DNA of 64,000 nucleotides from Undaria pinnatifida (Eukaryota; Sar; Phaeophyceae; Laminariales; Alariaceae): assembly GCA_012845835.1 (NCBI GenBank), contig JABAKD010000006.1:6192318-6256317 (forward strand), written 5' to 3'. The notes under the pieces were generated by a model, which saw only the letters and a program-made list of their open reading frames with translations, searched no databases and had not been told where the DNA came from. This document shows, one piece after another, positions 10,676-22,188 of this stretch (position 1 is its first letter; each line of letters opens with the position of its first letter). Made by a program: the position numbers and the translations under genes.

Positions 10676-12720
10676 AAGCTGAATACCGACGTAATTCCAA
10701 TCTACGGGTTTCCTGCTTCTGGTCTGCTTTGTGTTTGCCTTCTGAAGTTTGTGGTCTCCTTTCTGTGGCCTTTTGATAATGTCAAGCCTATATCTGACAT
10801 TTGTCTCTATCTGCCCTCCCCCCATTCTTAGGCTCCCGCCATTTCTGGCCAGCTCACCGTAGGCTTCCGCTATTTTTGGCCTTCCTATCTCTCAGGCGTC
10901 TGCGTTTTCCGTCTCCATCTCCCTTTTTTTTGGTTATATTCCCTTCCGGCCTTTCTGTCCTTTCATTAGCTGGCCTTGTTCTCTTTCTGGGCTTCTTATG
11001 TGTTGGTCTTCCTTCGTCTGACCTTCTGCTTTATCTGGCCCTTTACTTAGATTTATCCATACGGATGGATCCGTGAGCTATAATAGTTGTTTTCTGTTGG
11101 ACTTTTTTTCTGTCAAGAGTCCGTATGCATAGGTATTCATGATAGATGGATGTTTTTTTTTGGTGTATGTACGCCGTGGTTGTCTTCGTCCAGTTCGATT
11201 TCGCCGCCCCTTCTTTTTTCTTCCAATGTTTTATCTCAATTTTTTTGAGAGTCGAACGTATTTTGGGGAGCCGGTCGTTGTTCTTTGCATCCAGAACAAA
11301 GCTATGGTAGCAGCTGCTGGTAACGCTTGGTGATAAAACACACGCACCGTAGCACCCGCGATCGAAGTATCACAAGCAGAGTGCAAAGATGAGATTCGAC
11401 GGAATCCTCGAACTTCAGTTGAGGCCTGCTGTATTTTATTTTTATTTTTCTTAAACGAAGCGGGCGCGCTGTGGTTCTGTTGCGAGTTGGGTGTGTTGTT
11501 TTTTTCGTTTCGGGGGGAGGTTGTTGCTATTCACAAGCAAGCGAGATGCAACTAGCAGCTGCTGCAAATGCGCGCGCTGCTGTTTTGTTGAGACTCGCGT
11601 GTGTTATTTTCGTCCTAGGCTTGGGCTTGGACTCGCCTGTTTATGGGCGCGCTCGCACCTGTTTTGCCGCTGCTTGAGCGCTTGGTTGGAGTCACGTGAT
11701 GTGTGTTATTTGCGGCTATTTTTTGGAGTGCGGACTGTTTCGATATATAACGTTAACACTCCTCGGGTGCGACGTTTGGAGAGGTCGATAATTTCGGCAA
11801 AACCCATCTAACGCCACTGGTCATGCCACAAGGCTATGCTACAAAACGTCGCGATCCGAATACAGAGTACAGCAGCAGTACAAGTACGACCGTATGATAC
11901 AACACTTTGGGCGCGACGCGGCAACCTAATACGATGTTCTCTAGGTGGGTTGCATTCAGTGTTGCTCATCAGGAGTATTTCCCGCCGACCGCTGCTTGGT
12001 TGGCTTGGTTGGCCCTGCATCTTGTCAGCCCTTGCTTGGTTACCATACGTAACATCTGGTCGACTTTCGATTGTTTGCCACAAAATATCTACCTGGTACC
12101 AGGTAGCCGTTTCGGCCGCTTCAATGTTAGGCTGCAGCTTAGGGCTCTCAGTGTGTTTTCGCCCTTTCCTGCGTACTTTGATTTCCCCTCCCGTATCATG
12201 CGCGTGCTCTTGTACCTTTTTGAGTAATTTGTGTAAATTTTCCCGTGCACGTTGTGCCTTATTGCGTAAGTGTAGCTCTTTTCTGCTTTTTTGACAGTAG
12301 GGAGTACGGAGCACGTGATCCTTTTATTTGCATGTTTTATGTAATGAACTGGTACTTGTTTTTTTATATTTCTGCGCGGCATGGTGGATAGACTGGATGG
12401 AATGCTGGTGCATTTAAAACACAACACTACGTTTTTGTGCCGTCGGTCATGTTATAGTCTTACGTACGTACTTGTAAGCACTGTACTTATCATCGGAGCT
12501 GGCGGCGGGCATAACATGGGCAGTGGCATTTTCGGTGTCTCGGGTAGGCAGACTCGTCCGGACGGTCGGGAAGGTACGGTAAACCTGAGTTGTTTTTGGA
12601 GTTTTGTAACGTAAGAAGGTCAGAGCGACGTACAGGCATACAGGGCAGACAGACAGAGACAAGGCAGACAGAGAAGACGGACGTGCCCTGCCTACCATAT
12701 TACATATCCGAGAACACACC
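10676..12720. other. No gene; T-rich DNA, one family A end fragment, one 16-bp palindrome
   Basis: The 10.8-11.3 kb stretch is T/C-rich on the plus strand. At about 11335-11450 a decayed family A end is visible (GCGATCGAAGTATCAC, AAAGATGAGATTCGACGG, then TATTTTATTTTTATTTTTC). At 12090-12105 lies the perfect palindrome TACCTGGTACCAGGTA, part of a dispersed motif. Frames up to 168 codons at 11.8-12.3 kb are open on both strands and have no recognisable domain. Confidence 0.5.
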
Positions 12721-12725
12721 ACGTT

Positions 12726-12945
12726 TGTTCGTAGAGTCCGAGCCCGGATGCCATGGCCGCCATGCGGTCTGACGAGTTGTTTATAGTTGTATTAGAGGAC
12801 AGAGAGGAGAGACAGAGCAGAGAGCGGAGTTCTGGAAGCCTCCTCCCGAGAGCATGATAAATATTGCATAAACACCGCCTGCGAATATATACGCAACCCT
12901 CTACAACTTTTGTAACCGTCGCTGCTATGACGATCCAAACTAACA
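12726..12945 (-). repeat. 3' LTR of the copia element
   Basis: 220 bp, aligned end to end with 16791-17012. Shared blocks are GTAGAGTCCGAGCCCGGATG, GAGGACAGAGAGG, CCCTCTACAACTTTTGTAAC and the end GTCCAAACTAACA or GATCCAAACTAACA. Confidence 0.9.
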
Positions 12946-12953
12946 CCCTCCCT
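12946..12953 (-). promoter_or_regulatory. Polypurine tract
   Basis: On the minus strand AGGGAGGG sits immediately upstream of the 3' LTR start (TGTTAG). This is the usual position of the plus-strand priming site in LTR retrotransposons. Confidence 0.65.
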
Positions 12954-13258
12954 GGCTCTTCACAGCAGTGACGAGACCGAAAGGGTATCCAAGACAACAA
13001 GCTAGGACCTAAGAACAGCCAGCGACAGTCCCGCAGGAGGAAACCCCGCCACCGGGTCAAAGCCCCCTGAATACCTCACATAATCCATACCATTGCAATT
13101 GTAACAATGGCATCATTAAAAACGATGACCATGGCCAGGAACTAAATGCCAAGTAGCCCTACTTACCCATGCCCCTCAAAGAAGTGTGGGGTGGCGGCCT
13201 AACAAATTATTTCTGGCATGAGTCAAACATGGTACTCATCGAATGATGGTCATACCCC
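12954..13258. other. Retroelement 3' non-coding segment
   Basis: Lies between the end of the Pol reading frame and the polypurine tract; no feature beyond that. Confidence 0.5.
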
Positions 13259-15130
13259 TTACTCATCCTCCAACGGCAGGTTCAACAAAATATTTTGGTG
13301 AGAATTGAAAGGGGTCGCAGCAAGGAATTTCGTCAAAATATCCGCGTGCTGCTCTTCCGAAGCTGCAAACTGAATGCCAATCTTCTTCACACGAAGTAGC
13401 TCTCTAACGAAATGGAGACGCACATCAATGTATTGGCGCCGAGCAGAACTACGCGGGTTCTCAGCCACGCAATACCCCTCTGATTATCCTAAAAAATTCA
13501 AGAAACACGATCCGCTTAGCTTTGGACAACTAAACGATAACACTGCCCCCCTACACAAAGTCTCCTTCACTCCTTCACCTAGGGCTACATACTCTGTTCT
13601 GCTGTAGACAAAGTAACGCACCTCTGCGTGCTACTTGCCTAACTGATGGCAGCACCCCCTAAGGTGATTACCGTCCCCGACACCGAACACCTGCCATTAG
13701 GTTTATCCAGGTAGTCGGCATCGCTATACGCTGTCAAATCCAATACCGAACCCCTCACGAAAGTCAATTGCACCCCCCTTGTCCCGTGGAGGTATGTCAT
13801 CTTCGGAAAAATGCTTTCCAGTGCTTGTCGGTGGGGTTGTGAGAATGGCGCGCCACAGCACGCACCGCGGTCGAGATGTCTGACCGTTTCATGGACGACA
13901 GCCACATCAGAATGCCCACAGCCTCCCTGTACGGCCAGTCTCCCTTGGGTTCACCCTCCCCCCTTGGACCTAGTTCAACGCCAGGGGTCGCGGGGATGTC
14001 GGAGGACGAGTTCACTCCGAAACGATTCAACATGCTTTTAACGAAAGCCTTTTGCGTGATATCTAACGTGCCCGATTCTCATGTGCGCTTGAAAGCACAG
14101 CCAGTGTACCAAGTCAGTTCGCCGAAGTTATTCGCGTGGGGAATTTCGTAGTTTACGCGGCATGGAAGTCTCTGCATGCTCCATTCGATTCTCCCGCAGT
14201 CGCAATGATCTACATGAGCGGCCATAATTAGTTCTGCCTTGACATCAACAACCATGCGAAAAACACAAGGATCATTCCTACACTGCTCCATACCGTACTC
14301 TGCCACGGTCTCTACCAGTAATGCTCACTGCCATCCGCTCTGCTATAGACTATATTGTGATCTGTTGAGGCGAACAATCTTTCCTGACATGCACCACACC
14401 GATCGGGTAGTTTTATGTATATCTCGGCGTCGAGTTTTGCCCGAACAAATTTGTCAGTCTTGTAGGAAAATATCTACTTTGCATCTACAGGTTTCATATC
14501 TCGGCGTCGAGTTTTGCCCGAACAAATTTGTCAGTCTTGTAGGAAAATATCTACTTTGCACCTACAGGTTTCCGCCCTCGCGGCGGTGTCATGGCTTCGT
14601 ACGTCATCCATCTCAATTTTATGGATCGTACCACGCCACTTTGTATTTAGAATGCTCTACATCTACATCTGCTACGGACAGTGGAGGCCGTTCTACGTCT
14701 TCCGGGAAACCACTCGGCATGCACACGCTTAACTCCCCTTTGATATCTTCCACGGCAAGGCCTCCAGCGATCATGGCCGTTGCGTCTTCCGCCGTCCAGG
14801 ATGTACTCTTCGGCATACTCCCGGGCTTCGTCCACTGTTGCACTGCCGCATACAGGTATCTTCCCTAGTGCTGCAGTCGACCCGGTAGCCGTAAAGGCTG
14901 TACATGTTCCCGGGTAACGGAAACACGATCGAACGCTCCGACATGAGCTTGACTACAACACCCGTGCGGCACCCTTGATATCACCATACCGTTTGATTGT
15001 GAGGGTTGAGCCATCGGCGACGCGCAATTATAAATTGCATTCTCTGTAATTGGTCATGCAATCTGCTGAAGGCGTCATTTGAGGAGAAGCTCCACTATAT
15101 CGAAGCCAGGCCTTACCTCCTACTTGCCAA
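13259..15130 (-). pseudogene. copia Pol remnant (protease, RT, RNase H; no integrase)
   Basis: Read on the minus strand, the aspartic protease motif around 15075-15105 is SGAS..MTP, preceded by Tyr where the family has the catalytic Asp (codon TAT). Soon after comes the start of the reverse transcriptase (KPV.AK.IF.YKTDK, with a stop in place of Trp). Next are the stretches EQCRNDPCVFR and HVDHCD at 14198-14218. The latter is the RT active-site box, normally VDD, with one Asp changed to His. RNase H begins with YSDADY near 13706-13730, and the C-terminal KKIGIQFAASEEQHADILTK signature closes the frame at 13259. The integrase and part of the RT fingers/palm are deleted, and frames shift several times. 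This product cannot be functional. Confidence 0.88.
14419..14572 (-). repeat. 77-bp tandem duplication inside the RT remnant
   Basis: 14419-14495 and 14496-14572 are identical except for one base (GCATCTACAG versus GCACCTACAG). 77 is not a multiple of three, so the duplication itself shifts the reading frame. Its near identity, compared with ~85% LTR identity, shows it arose long after insertion. Confidence 0.9.
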
Positions 15131-15189
15131 GCCGACTCCACTTCCCCCATTCTGCCCAAACTATCACCGCACTCGCTCGTCTCTTCGAT

Positions 15190-16773
15190 CTTGAAAGCTG
15201 AAGCCTCGACTGTATCATCATCATCATCGCTGTTCGACACAGCCAGCACGGCTTTCTCTTTCGCCGAGGGGCAGACATTAGCAGCATGCCCCCGTGCGTT
15301 GAAACGTCCGCATCTCTCCTCCGCGGACGCGGGGCAGACATCGACAGTGTGCCGCCGTCCTTGGCATTGGCTGCATACCTCCTCCGTTCAGTCGGCCCTC
15401 CGACGCCCTTCTTGCCACACCTGTAGCATCTCATCATGGAGGTAATACCTTCGACGGCTTTGGCGCTGCTGCCATCGCCGCCGGCAGCCGCGGCCGAGCC
15501 ACCACTGTCCTCGTTGGTGCCTTTATCGCCTCGTCCTTACTGCCCCCGACGTCCACCTTTTCCTTTGCTGCGGCCTCCACCCTTTCCGTGGGCACCGCCA
15601 CCTACACCTTTTCCGCGGCCACCACCGTCGCCGCCACCTCCGGCGAACATTGCATAGTCAGCATGGCCAGAGTTGGACCCCTTCGTTCTGTTTCCAGAAA
15701 GTTGGCGGGGCCGCTTTCGTACAGCCTTGACGATGTTATCGCGGCCGATACTGTTACGAGATGCAAGGTTCCTTCTTGCCTCCACCTCGTATTCAGCAGG
15801 CAGGGCGTCCATGAAAATTGTGTACAGCATGTTATCATATAGGGTTAGTCTGTACGCATTTCTGCGGCAAAGTCCTCGATCCTGCCCATTTCCTCGACGG
15901 AGTTGCTCCCCGGCGCCATCTTGAAACAATTAATGCGCCGGGAGAGGTCGGATTTGGCCCCCGTCGTTCAAGGGCCGTACCACGCAAGGAGAGCGCCCCA
16001 CGCTTCCCTCGACGAGGTACACCGGTGCAAGATCTTCTTGTCACTCTTGCTTTTGAGAGCCGTCGACAGGAAATTCCGCTCCAGTGCATTCATGTTCACA
16101 CTTTCGCCGCTGTACCCCTGTCGACGAGTAGCGAGTTCTCGGTATCCAATTCCCCTACGGGAATGTAGTGGGGTAGATCCGATGCAAAGGCACGATAGAA
16201 CACCTACTCCTTTCGCGTAGTACCTAGCGTCTCTGGTCCGGGCAGTAGAACCGAGATTTTTCCTACTAAATGATGGTGCTTAAAAGCAAGTCTAGATAGA
16301 TGCAGATCCTAGCCAACCCCTAACTCACCGCCGGGGTGTGTATCCGATTCTCCAGCCCTCCGTTGCTGGTCTGGCTGACCCCTGGCTGGTCCAACCTCGA
16401 CAGGAACAGCAGCTCCTCTGCGTCCCGTCACTCCGAAGTTACGCGAGGCGTCCTCACGCAAAGTCGTCCATCTTGCTGCTGTCATATCTCCTCGCGCTCT
16501 GCCTCCAACAGCAGCAGCAACAGAAGTTTCTCGTACAGCAGCAGGTTCAGTCCCTCGCGAGCTCTCCCTTGCAGCAGCGCTGCCCTTAGCGCTGCTGGAC
16601 TCCGACGGGCCGTTGTTCCTCATGAACTCGGCCATAATCTCCCTCTCGTCTTGCACAATCGATGCCTGTTTCTCCGCCATCATCAGCTGAAGTCCACTCC
16701 GTTGCTGCTGAACCTTATTCTTGGAGTCTTTCTCTTGTGAAGGCGTCCGTGACTCCTGGCACCAAAACTCCAA
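15190..16773 (-). pseudogene. copia Gag remnant with CCHC zinc knuckles
   Basis: The N-terminal part (from about 16773) is Gln/Glu/Ser-rich. The segment at 15929-15537 carries the copia Gag signature LPAEYEVEARRNL with a following VKAVR helix, then a Gly/Lys/Arg-rich nucleic-acid-binding stretch. At 15437-15265 there are three zinc-knuckle remnants: CYRCGKKG cut by a frameshift, an intact CSQCQGRRHTVDVC, and a third that lost its first Cys. A run of five Asp follows. The role would be RNA packaging in virus-like particles. At least two frameshifts and a stop make it inactive. Confidence 0.8.
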
Positions 16774-16790
16774 CGTTCAAGACACTAGTG

Positions 16791-17012
16791 TGCTCGTAGA
16801 GTCCGAGCCCGGATGCCCTGACCGCCACCGGTCTGACGAGTTTGGTTATAGTGGTTGTACTAGAGGACAGAGAGGTGAGACGGGCGGACAGCGGAGGTCT
16901 CGAAGCCTCCTGCCGAGAGCATGAGAAGAATAGCATAAACAACGCCTGCAAACAGATACACAACCCTCTACAACTTTTGTAACCGTCACTGCTATGACGG
17001 TCCAAACTAACA
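16791..17012 (-). repeat. 5' LTR of the copia element
   Basis: 222 bp. In element sense it runs TGTTAGTTTGGACCG to CTCTACGAGCA. The bases next to it in the interior do not match the usual initiator-Met primer-binding site, so the primer tRNA is unknown. Confidence 0.9.
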
Positions 17013-17794
17013 GCGTTTCGTTGTTGTAGATAAGGCGGAATATGCATTGCTCTCACGGCGTACACATACATGCCAAAATATATCAACAATGTTGTTCAAT
17101 TACTACAGTACAGATGATAACAAGTAGTATAACAAGCCTGTCTGAGGAGAGAGTGTCTTAAAATGTACAGGCTGTGCGCTACACCTGACCGCCTAGTTGG
17201 TTGTTGCGTCATCGAGCATGTCGCATAGGAATGTTGGTCGGATTGCGCGAGCGAAGGTCTTCGGAATCATGTTTTGGTGATGGAGATGGTGAGATATTGA
17301 AATCTTCGCGCTAGGAGCTCAGAAACGTTCCGATGCACCCCTACCGTGCGATGACTCGAGCATATTCATTGCACACCCTTAGGAGGGGGGCGATCTAAGA
17401 GCCCTTCGGAACAGCCCACAGTGTTACAGCTCTTATCTCTCCCCGCGCCGCTCTTCTGTCAGATTGGGCATCACATAATACTGACCGCTCACACGTCCGT
17501 TTTCTCTTGATATCGACGCCCTTTGATTGGGTACCCCAGAGTACTGTACCAGGTAGCATGTAGCGTCACGTCGACCACGTAAAAAACAAAAACGAACCGC
17601 TCATTCTTACCTCGATACATATGTACATATATGTGACGACCACGCGTTGTCCGTTAAGGGACCAACTATATAGTGTGTCTCGTCCTGCTACGCTAGGGCG
17701 CGGTCTGAGCTACTTCTTCGGCATCGACTGGTTCATCCCGCTTTCGAGAAGCGCTCCCGGCCAAGGCCGCGCTATGGGGGGTACTACTAACCTA
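17013..17794. other. No gene; M2 MITE fragment at 17225-17360
   Basis: The M2 fragment, in inverse sense, includes GCGAGCGAAGGTCTTCGGAA, GGAGCTCAGAAACGTT and the terminal TACCGTGCGATGACTCGAG. The motif TACCAGGTA is at 17547-17555. Nothing else is recognised. Confidence 0.5.
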
Positions 17795-17942
17795 CAGTTA
17801 CTATAGACACTATAGGTACTACACATACCATAGGTTGACGGATATGTAGCACTCCCCACTCCACTACTTAGTCACGTGACCATTATAGGCAGTATAGGTA
17901 CTATGGGCGCAATAGGTCATATAGGTGCTGTAGGTGGTATGC
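17795..17942 (+). repeat. CTATAGGTA-type short tandem repeat
   Basis: About 150 bp of imperfect ACTATAGGTACTA / CATATAGGTGCTG units. Confidence 0.7.
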
Positions 17943-18139
17943 CCCCATTTTCATTCCAAGCAGCGGAACCTACGATTCGATCGCGGCGTATTTCGAGAAA
18001 CATGAAGCAATAGCGCGGTACTTGCGCGAGTGCCTGTGATCTGCCCCAATAAGAAGCCACAAGGGTGCCCGACCTACCGGTGTTACGTCTCCAAAAGGAT
18101 GCGTGATCAACGGCAACGCAAGCAACATTGATTGCCCCC

Positions 18140-18355
18140 CCCCCTGCTTCCCCGCCCTACCGTTGGCTGAGATATGTAAGGCGAGGAATGAATGAGTACG
18201 CTCCCCCATGCCCTAGGCTCACATAGGCAAAAAACGAATGAGTACCCCTCCCCCTTTGCCGAAGGCTGAAGTGACAAAGGCAAGGAAACCATGAGTATGC
18301 CCGCCCCTACCGTAGGTTAAATGGCTAAGGCAAGGTTCAAAGGAGTACCGAAACC
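18140..18355 (+). repeat. Tandem repeat, ~55-bp units, four copies
   Basis: Units carry CCGTTGGCTGAGAT / CCGAAGGCTGAAGT / CCGTAGGTTAAATG, then AAGGCAAGG, then GAATGAGTACCCC with a C run. The layout resembles the 8775-8960 array, but the units differ. Confidence 0.75.
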
Positions 18356-19241
18356 TTGGATAACCTTGCGGAGGGGCAGACACACTAATGCAAAACTTGA
18401 AAAAGTTATAAACGGAAATATAACCAATGCTTGGTGAATTGTGGGGCTACCTTCCTGGCGCGCGCAAGCTCCGGGCCCACCACGAGACAGCACCAACGAT
18501 CCAAAACCAAACCCAGAAAACACTTATTCCAGGGCCATCGAAGTCAAACGGCGGCCTGGGTACATTTTACCTCTTGATCCCACTGCGGCACACAAGATGT
18601 TAGACTTCCTCTTTGCGATTCTAAGAGTTCAAATGCCTGTCGCTTGGACGGGTAGAGTTAATTCTATCGCGGCACGGTTCCAACATCGGGTGGGAAGGAA
18701 GGGCCTCTCGCCAGTGACGGAACTGTTCTGCAAACCCTGAGCGGTAGTGCTCGCCTCTCCTGCGGGCAATCTGGCGTAGCCCAGAAGCCGCGCCGCACCA
18801 CATGCTTGACGCGGAGACCCCGCCAGTATGCCCACTACCAACCTCCAATGAGGTCTCGGTATGGTATATCACTGCACCAATCGAACGCAATGAAGGTTAC
18901 CCTTCCAAATCCGGCGGAAGTGCTTTACCCTAAGCACTGCTGTTGCGAATGAAGTCATCCACCGTAGCGGGATGCACCATCGCACATCGCAAACACGGGC
19001 ACAACCTAAAGGATTCTGCCTATTGGCGTATTGGCCTAGTCTTTCCATTCCGTGTTGAGGTCCAAGACGTAGCGGCACCCTGTCCAAAGCAATATTCTTA
19101 AGGCATTAGACTCTGCCGAAGCTTTGAAAGTATGGCGAAGCTTTCACACACCGGGCACATTACGCACAAAATCTAGACTTTACATGTGCCGACATGATAC
19201 GGTGTGCAAGGTCCGCAGAGAGTACACCTCCACCCAACCCA
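18356..19241. other. No gene recognised
   Basis: Frames of 70 to 99 codons on both strands overlap one another and show no known domain. Confidence 0.4.
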
Positions 19242-19485
19242 GACCAAGGCTACGGTATTGCTAGGGGGGATGTTACGACGGTGTTACGATGGTGTTATGA
19301 TTATGTATTATTGCTATGATATGTTTCTGGCGCAGCGTACGTTCCCATTCCATTGCGGATTCATACCACTTAATGAGAACAGCACGAAAGCCCAAGATCA
19401 GGAACAGGGGGGTCACTCGCCCGAGTGACTCCGAGCCACTTCAAGGAAATGCCCCAAACGTGACCCCCGTACCGCACCCTTGGTC
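19242..19485 (-). mobile_element. MITE, family C (~244 bp)
   Basis: Ends GACCAAGGCTACGGTA and TACCGCACCCTTGGTC form inverted repeats, followed inward by G/C runs. The interior CACTCGCCCGAGTGACTC palindrome and TTCCATTGCGGATTC recur in inverse sense at 47790-48146 and 48471-48742. Confidence 0.65.
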
Positions 19486-21411
19486 CCCAGGAAGCGTGTG
19501 CTATAGGTGACGCGCACCACACTGCTCCCACCCTGCAACATGGATCTGTAGGCCATGCAGGCTGTATAGACCAGGAACATATCTGCCCTGAGTGGCAAAT
19601 ATCATGATGGCGGATCTGATATGTCCAACGTGGGGAAGCAGTACATACAGTGCAGCGTCAACGCCAGAAGTATGGAACCCTGGCACTACGCCCAAGACAT
19701 CGCGCTCCGCCCAAGGGATCGAACTCTGAGGGCACATCTCCGCACGACGCCACACATATACATTGCCACCACACGTATGTTTTCGATTGCTACAGCAGTA
19801 GGGTTTCAGGCAGGTATCTCATGTCGACCCAGACGCGGGCAAGCATGTTTTCGGGTACAGGCTTTACGGCGGAAGGACTCGAAGCCTGTTGTTGCACCCT
19901 CGTTCGTATTGGGGGGACCAAGTAGTGGAACATCATATTGAGTGTAGATGGTGCGCGAAATGTAGCGCTTCAAATGGAACGCGAAAGGGAAGCAACACCG
20001 TCAGACTACACGTAAGGAGGGGGCATTGCGCGTGCTGGAAGCCGCACGCAACAGAAACAAAAACACAGCGAAAAAACCAAAACCGAAGAAAAATAAACAA
20101 ATAACTCTGTTTTCTTCAACCCTTTGCAAGAAAATGGACATACGCACGACGAGCATATCCGGGGCCAGGGTTTGCAAAGCTACATCGTACCTGGTGTACC
20201 GAAACGACGTCATACTCAAAATATCAATCTGCTTCCGCTTACACGTCACCCGGAGCAATAATCCGGATGAGTTATGGACGTTGACGCTGATGCCACCGCA
20301 CATGCCGGACGGCAATACAAATAACAACGAAGACATGAAATAATAACAATCCCTTGCAACACAATATAACCCCCAAATCTCAGTAGACCAGTATTGACCA
20401 CCGAGTACCGCAAATACGAAACTACACATTTATAACCGACATGTGCTCGATGTAACCAAGGAAACATCGGGGCGTTTTAGCTGATATGACATGTGCTCGA
20501 TGAAGCCAAGGAAACATCGGCCGACACGCGGGCGAGCTTCATTCCTCGGCTACACCCTACCATCAAAACCGATCCCAACTCGTTAATGTTATGCCACTCC
20601 TACCGAGGTGCGAGCTCCTTTGATTTGAACGCAAGTCCTTGTACATGATTTTTCGTGTGTACCGCCACGCAAAAACAAAACGCTGTTTTTTTACTCTAAT
20701 GCATAATGCACTTCGTGCGCTTAACTTAACATACGGTACCCAAAAATGATACCCCCAGCAGGGGCGTAAACGTTTACCCTTAATACTAGCGTCTTGTTTA
20801 AATGTCTTCCGGAAAAACAGATAAGCCCGCGCATGATTAAATTATGGGACCATCCAAAACCGCTCGTGAAGTCCGAGATAAATGGCAAGAAAGCAAACAA
20901 TATACAAGTACACCGTAGGTAAGGTCCTTGTGGATGGAGCGTATTCTCTTCGACAACCAGCCGCCTCCTCTAACTCCCCACCCTCCTTTCTTTTATCTTT
21001 CGCGTTCCTAACTTCGTGATGCACACTCCCACCCCCCTTGCTCCGTCCATATATTCGATATTTTCGCGCTCGTCATTGAGCGGGCGCTAGCGTGGACGTA
21101 TTCCACGTGGCCCGGGTGTGTACACGGCGCACACGCATAGCACAGGCGCTTACCCATGATGCACCCATAGCACACGGGAATAGTCAGGCCTGACAGCACT
21201 GTGTAGAGCACCGGACGCTTAGCGGGGGCTCTAGCAGAGTCTCCGGTTTTTACAGCATGGAAAAATTGCATGGCACGGGCGCATGCATACGTTTCACGGG
21301 CCCTTAGCGAGGGCTGTAATACAGCCGCCGTTGCGATATAGCATGCTGATATTGCATGGCCCGGGTGAATAGCTCCAGCACGAGGGCTCGAGCAGAGCAC
21401 CTCTCGGCTTG
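19486..21411. other. No gene; short tandem duplication at 20438-20520
   Basis: GACATGTGCTCGATG followed by CCAAGGAAACATCGG occurs twice, 50 bp apart. From 21100 to 21400 a GC-rich, irregularly repetitive stretch (CTTAGCGAGGGCT, GCATGGCCCGGG) is open on the minus strand without a recognisable domain. Confidence 0.45.
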
Positions 21412-22188
21412 TCACAGCATACCAAAGTGATCTTCTGCCAAAAAACGGTATACCATTTCTTCATCGACGTCGTCGCCGTCTTCGTGGGCGGGCACGGGGT
21501 AGCTCAACCACCTCTCCGCGGGGATCATCCCTCCTGCCGGGTCTCGTGGCTCCGACACCGTCCATGGACCATTGTGCTCTTCCACTCTCCTCTCCTCGTC
21601 TCCCGCATTGGACATACTCTCCGACCAGGAAAACGGCCCTCGGGGCGCGCTTAGACAAGTCATTGCGTTAGGGAAGTGTACCGCTGTACGGTTGGAGTCG
21701 ACGGTTTCCGGGTCCTCGTGGAGGCGCTGCGTGCACGGTTCTTCGCCGTGTGGCGTGTCACCGCACCAATCGTATATGCTGCCAAGGTTGCCGCATATAT
21801 CGTCATTATTACCATCGATACCGCTACCGAAGCTGTCTCTGCTGCCGCCACCAGGCATGCCACCACCCCTACCACGTACGCCGCCGTGCCCCTCCGCTGC
21901 CTCCCCGAAATGGGAAGGGGAAGTTCCGAGGAACGGGTCGCTGTGTCGGGCGTTGCCGCACCAATCGTATCGGTTGCGGCTGCCGCGGATACCGCCAGTA
22001 CCACTGTTGACGCCGCTGCTGATGTTGCTTCTGCCGTTGCCACCGCCGGGCACGCCACCGTGCCACTCCGCAGCCTCTCCGAAGCTGGTTGGGAAGCTTC
22101 CGAAGCAGGGAGAGGGAGAGGCCGCACAAGACAGAGGAGAAGATGACCCAACCGGGCTGTAGCGGTCACCCACGGCGCCACCTGGCAC
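21412..22188 (-). CDS. Gly-rich open frame with two YDWCG repeats (uncertain exon)
   Basis: This 258-codon frame ends in an ordinary stop but begins at GTG, so if real it is an exon rather than a full gene. It holds two copies of a ~60-residue unit: FGEAAE.HGGV, a Gly/Ser/Asn-rich linker, then YDWCG followed by HSDPF or HGEEP. The C-terminal third is non-repetitive and acidic (EDGDDVDEE). No family is recognised. Other frames across the same DNA are also open because it is GC-rich and internally repeated, so coding is not established. There is no signal peptide or membrane segment. Confidence 0.28.
   Translation of the reverse strand: MPGGAVGDRYSPVGSSSPLSCAASPSPCFGSFPTSFGEAAEWHGGVPGGGNGRSNISSGVNSGTGGIRGSRNRYDWCGNARHSDPFLGTSPSHFGEAAEGHGGVRGRGGGMPGGGSRDSFGSGIDGNNDDICGNLGSIYDWCGDTPHGEEPCTQRLHEDPETVDSNRTAVHFPNAMTCLSAPRGPFSWSESMSNAGDEERRVEEHNGPWTVSEPRDPAGGMIPAERWLSYPVPAHEDGDDVDEEMVYRFLAEDHFGML

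Larger units (their letters stand above)
12726..17012 (-). mobile_element. Ty1/copia LTR retrotransposon, defective, minus strand
   Basis: Two LTRs (12726-12945 and 16791-17012) both begin TG and end CA in the element's sense. They flank about 3.85 kb with Gag then Pol remnants on the minus strand. Flanking bases ACGTT (12721-12725) and GCGTT (17013-17017) match at four of five positions, as expected for an aged 5-bp target duplication. LTR identity is roughly 85%, so insertion is old. The Gag, protease, RT, RNase H order fits copia, but the integrase expected between protease and RT is missing. Multiple stops and frameshifts make it non-autonomous and dead. Confidence 0.9.
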
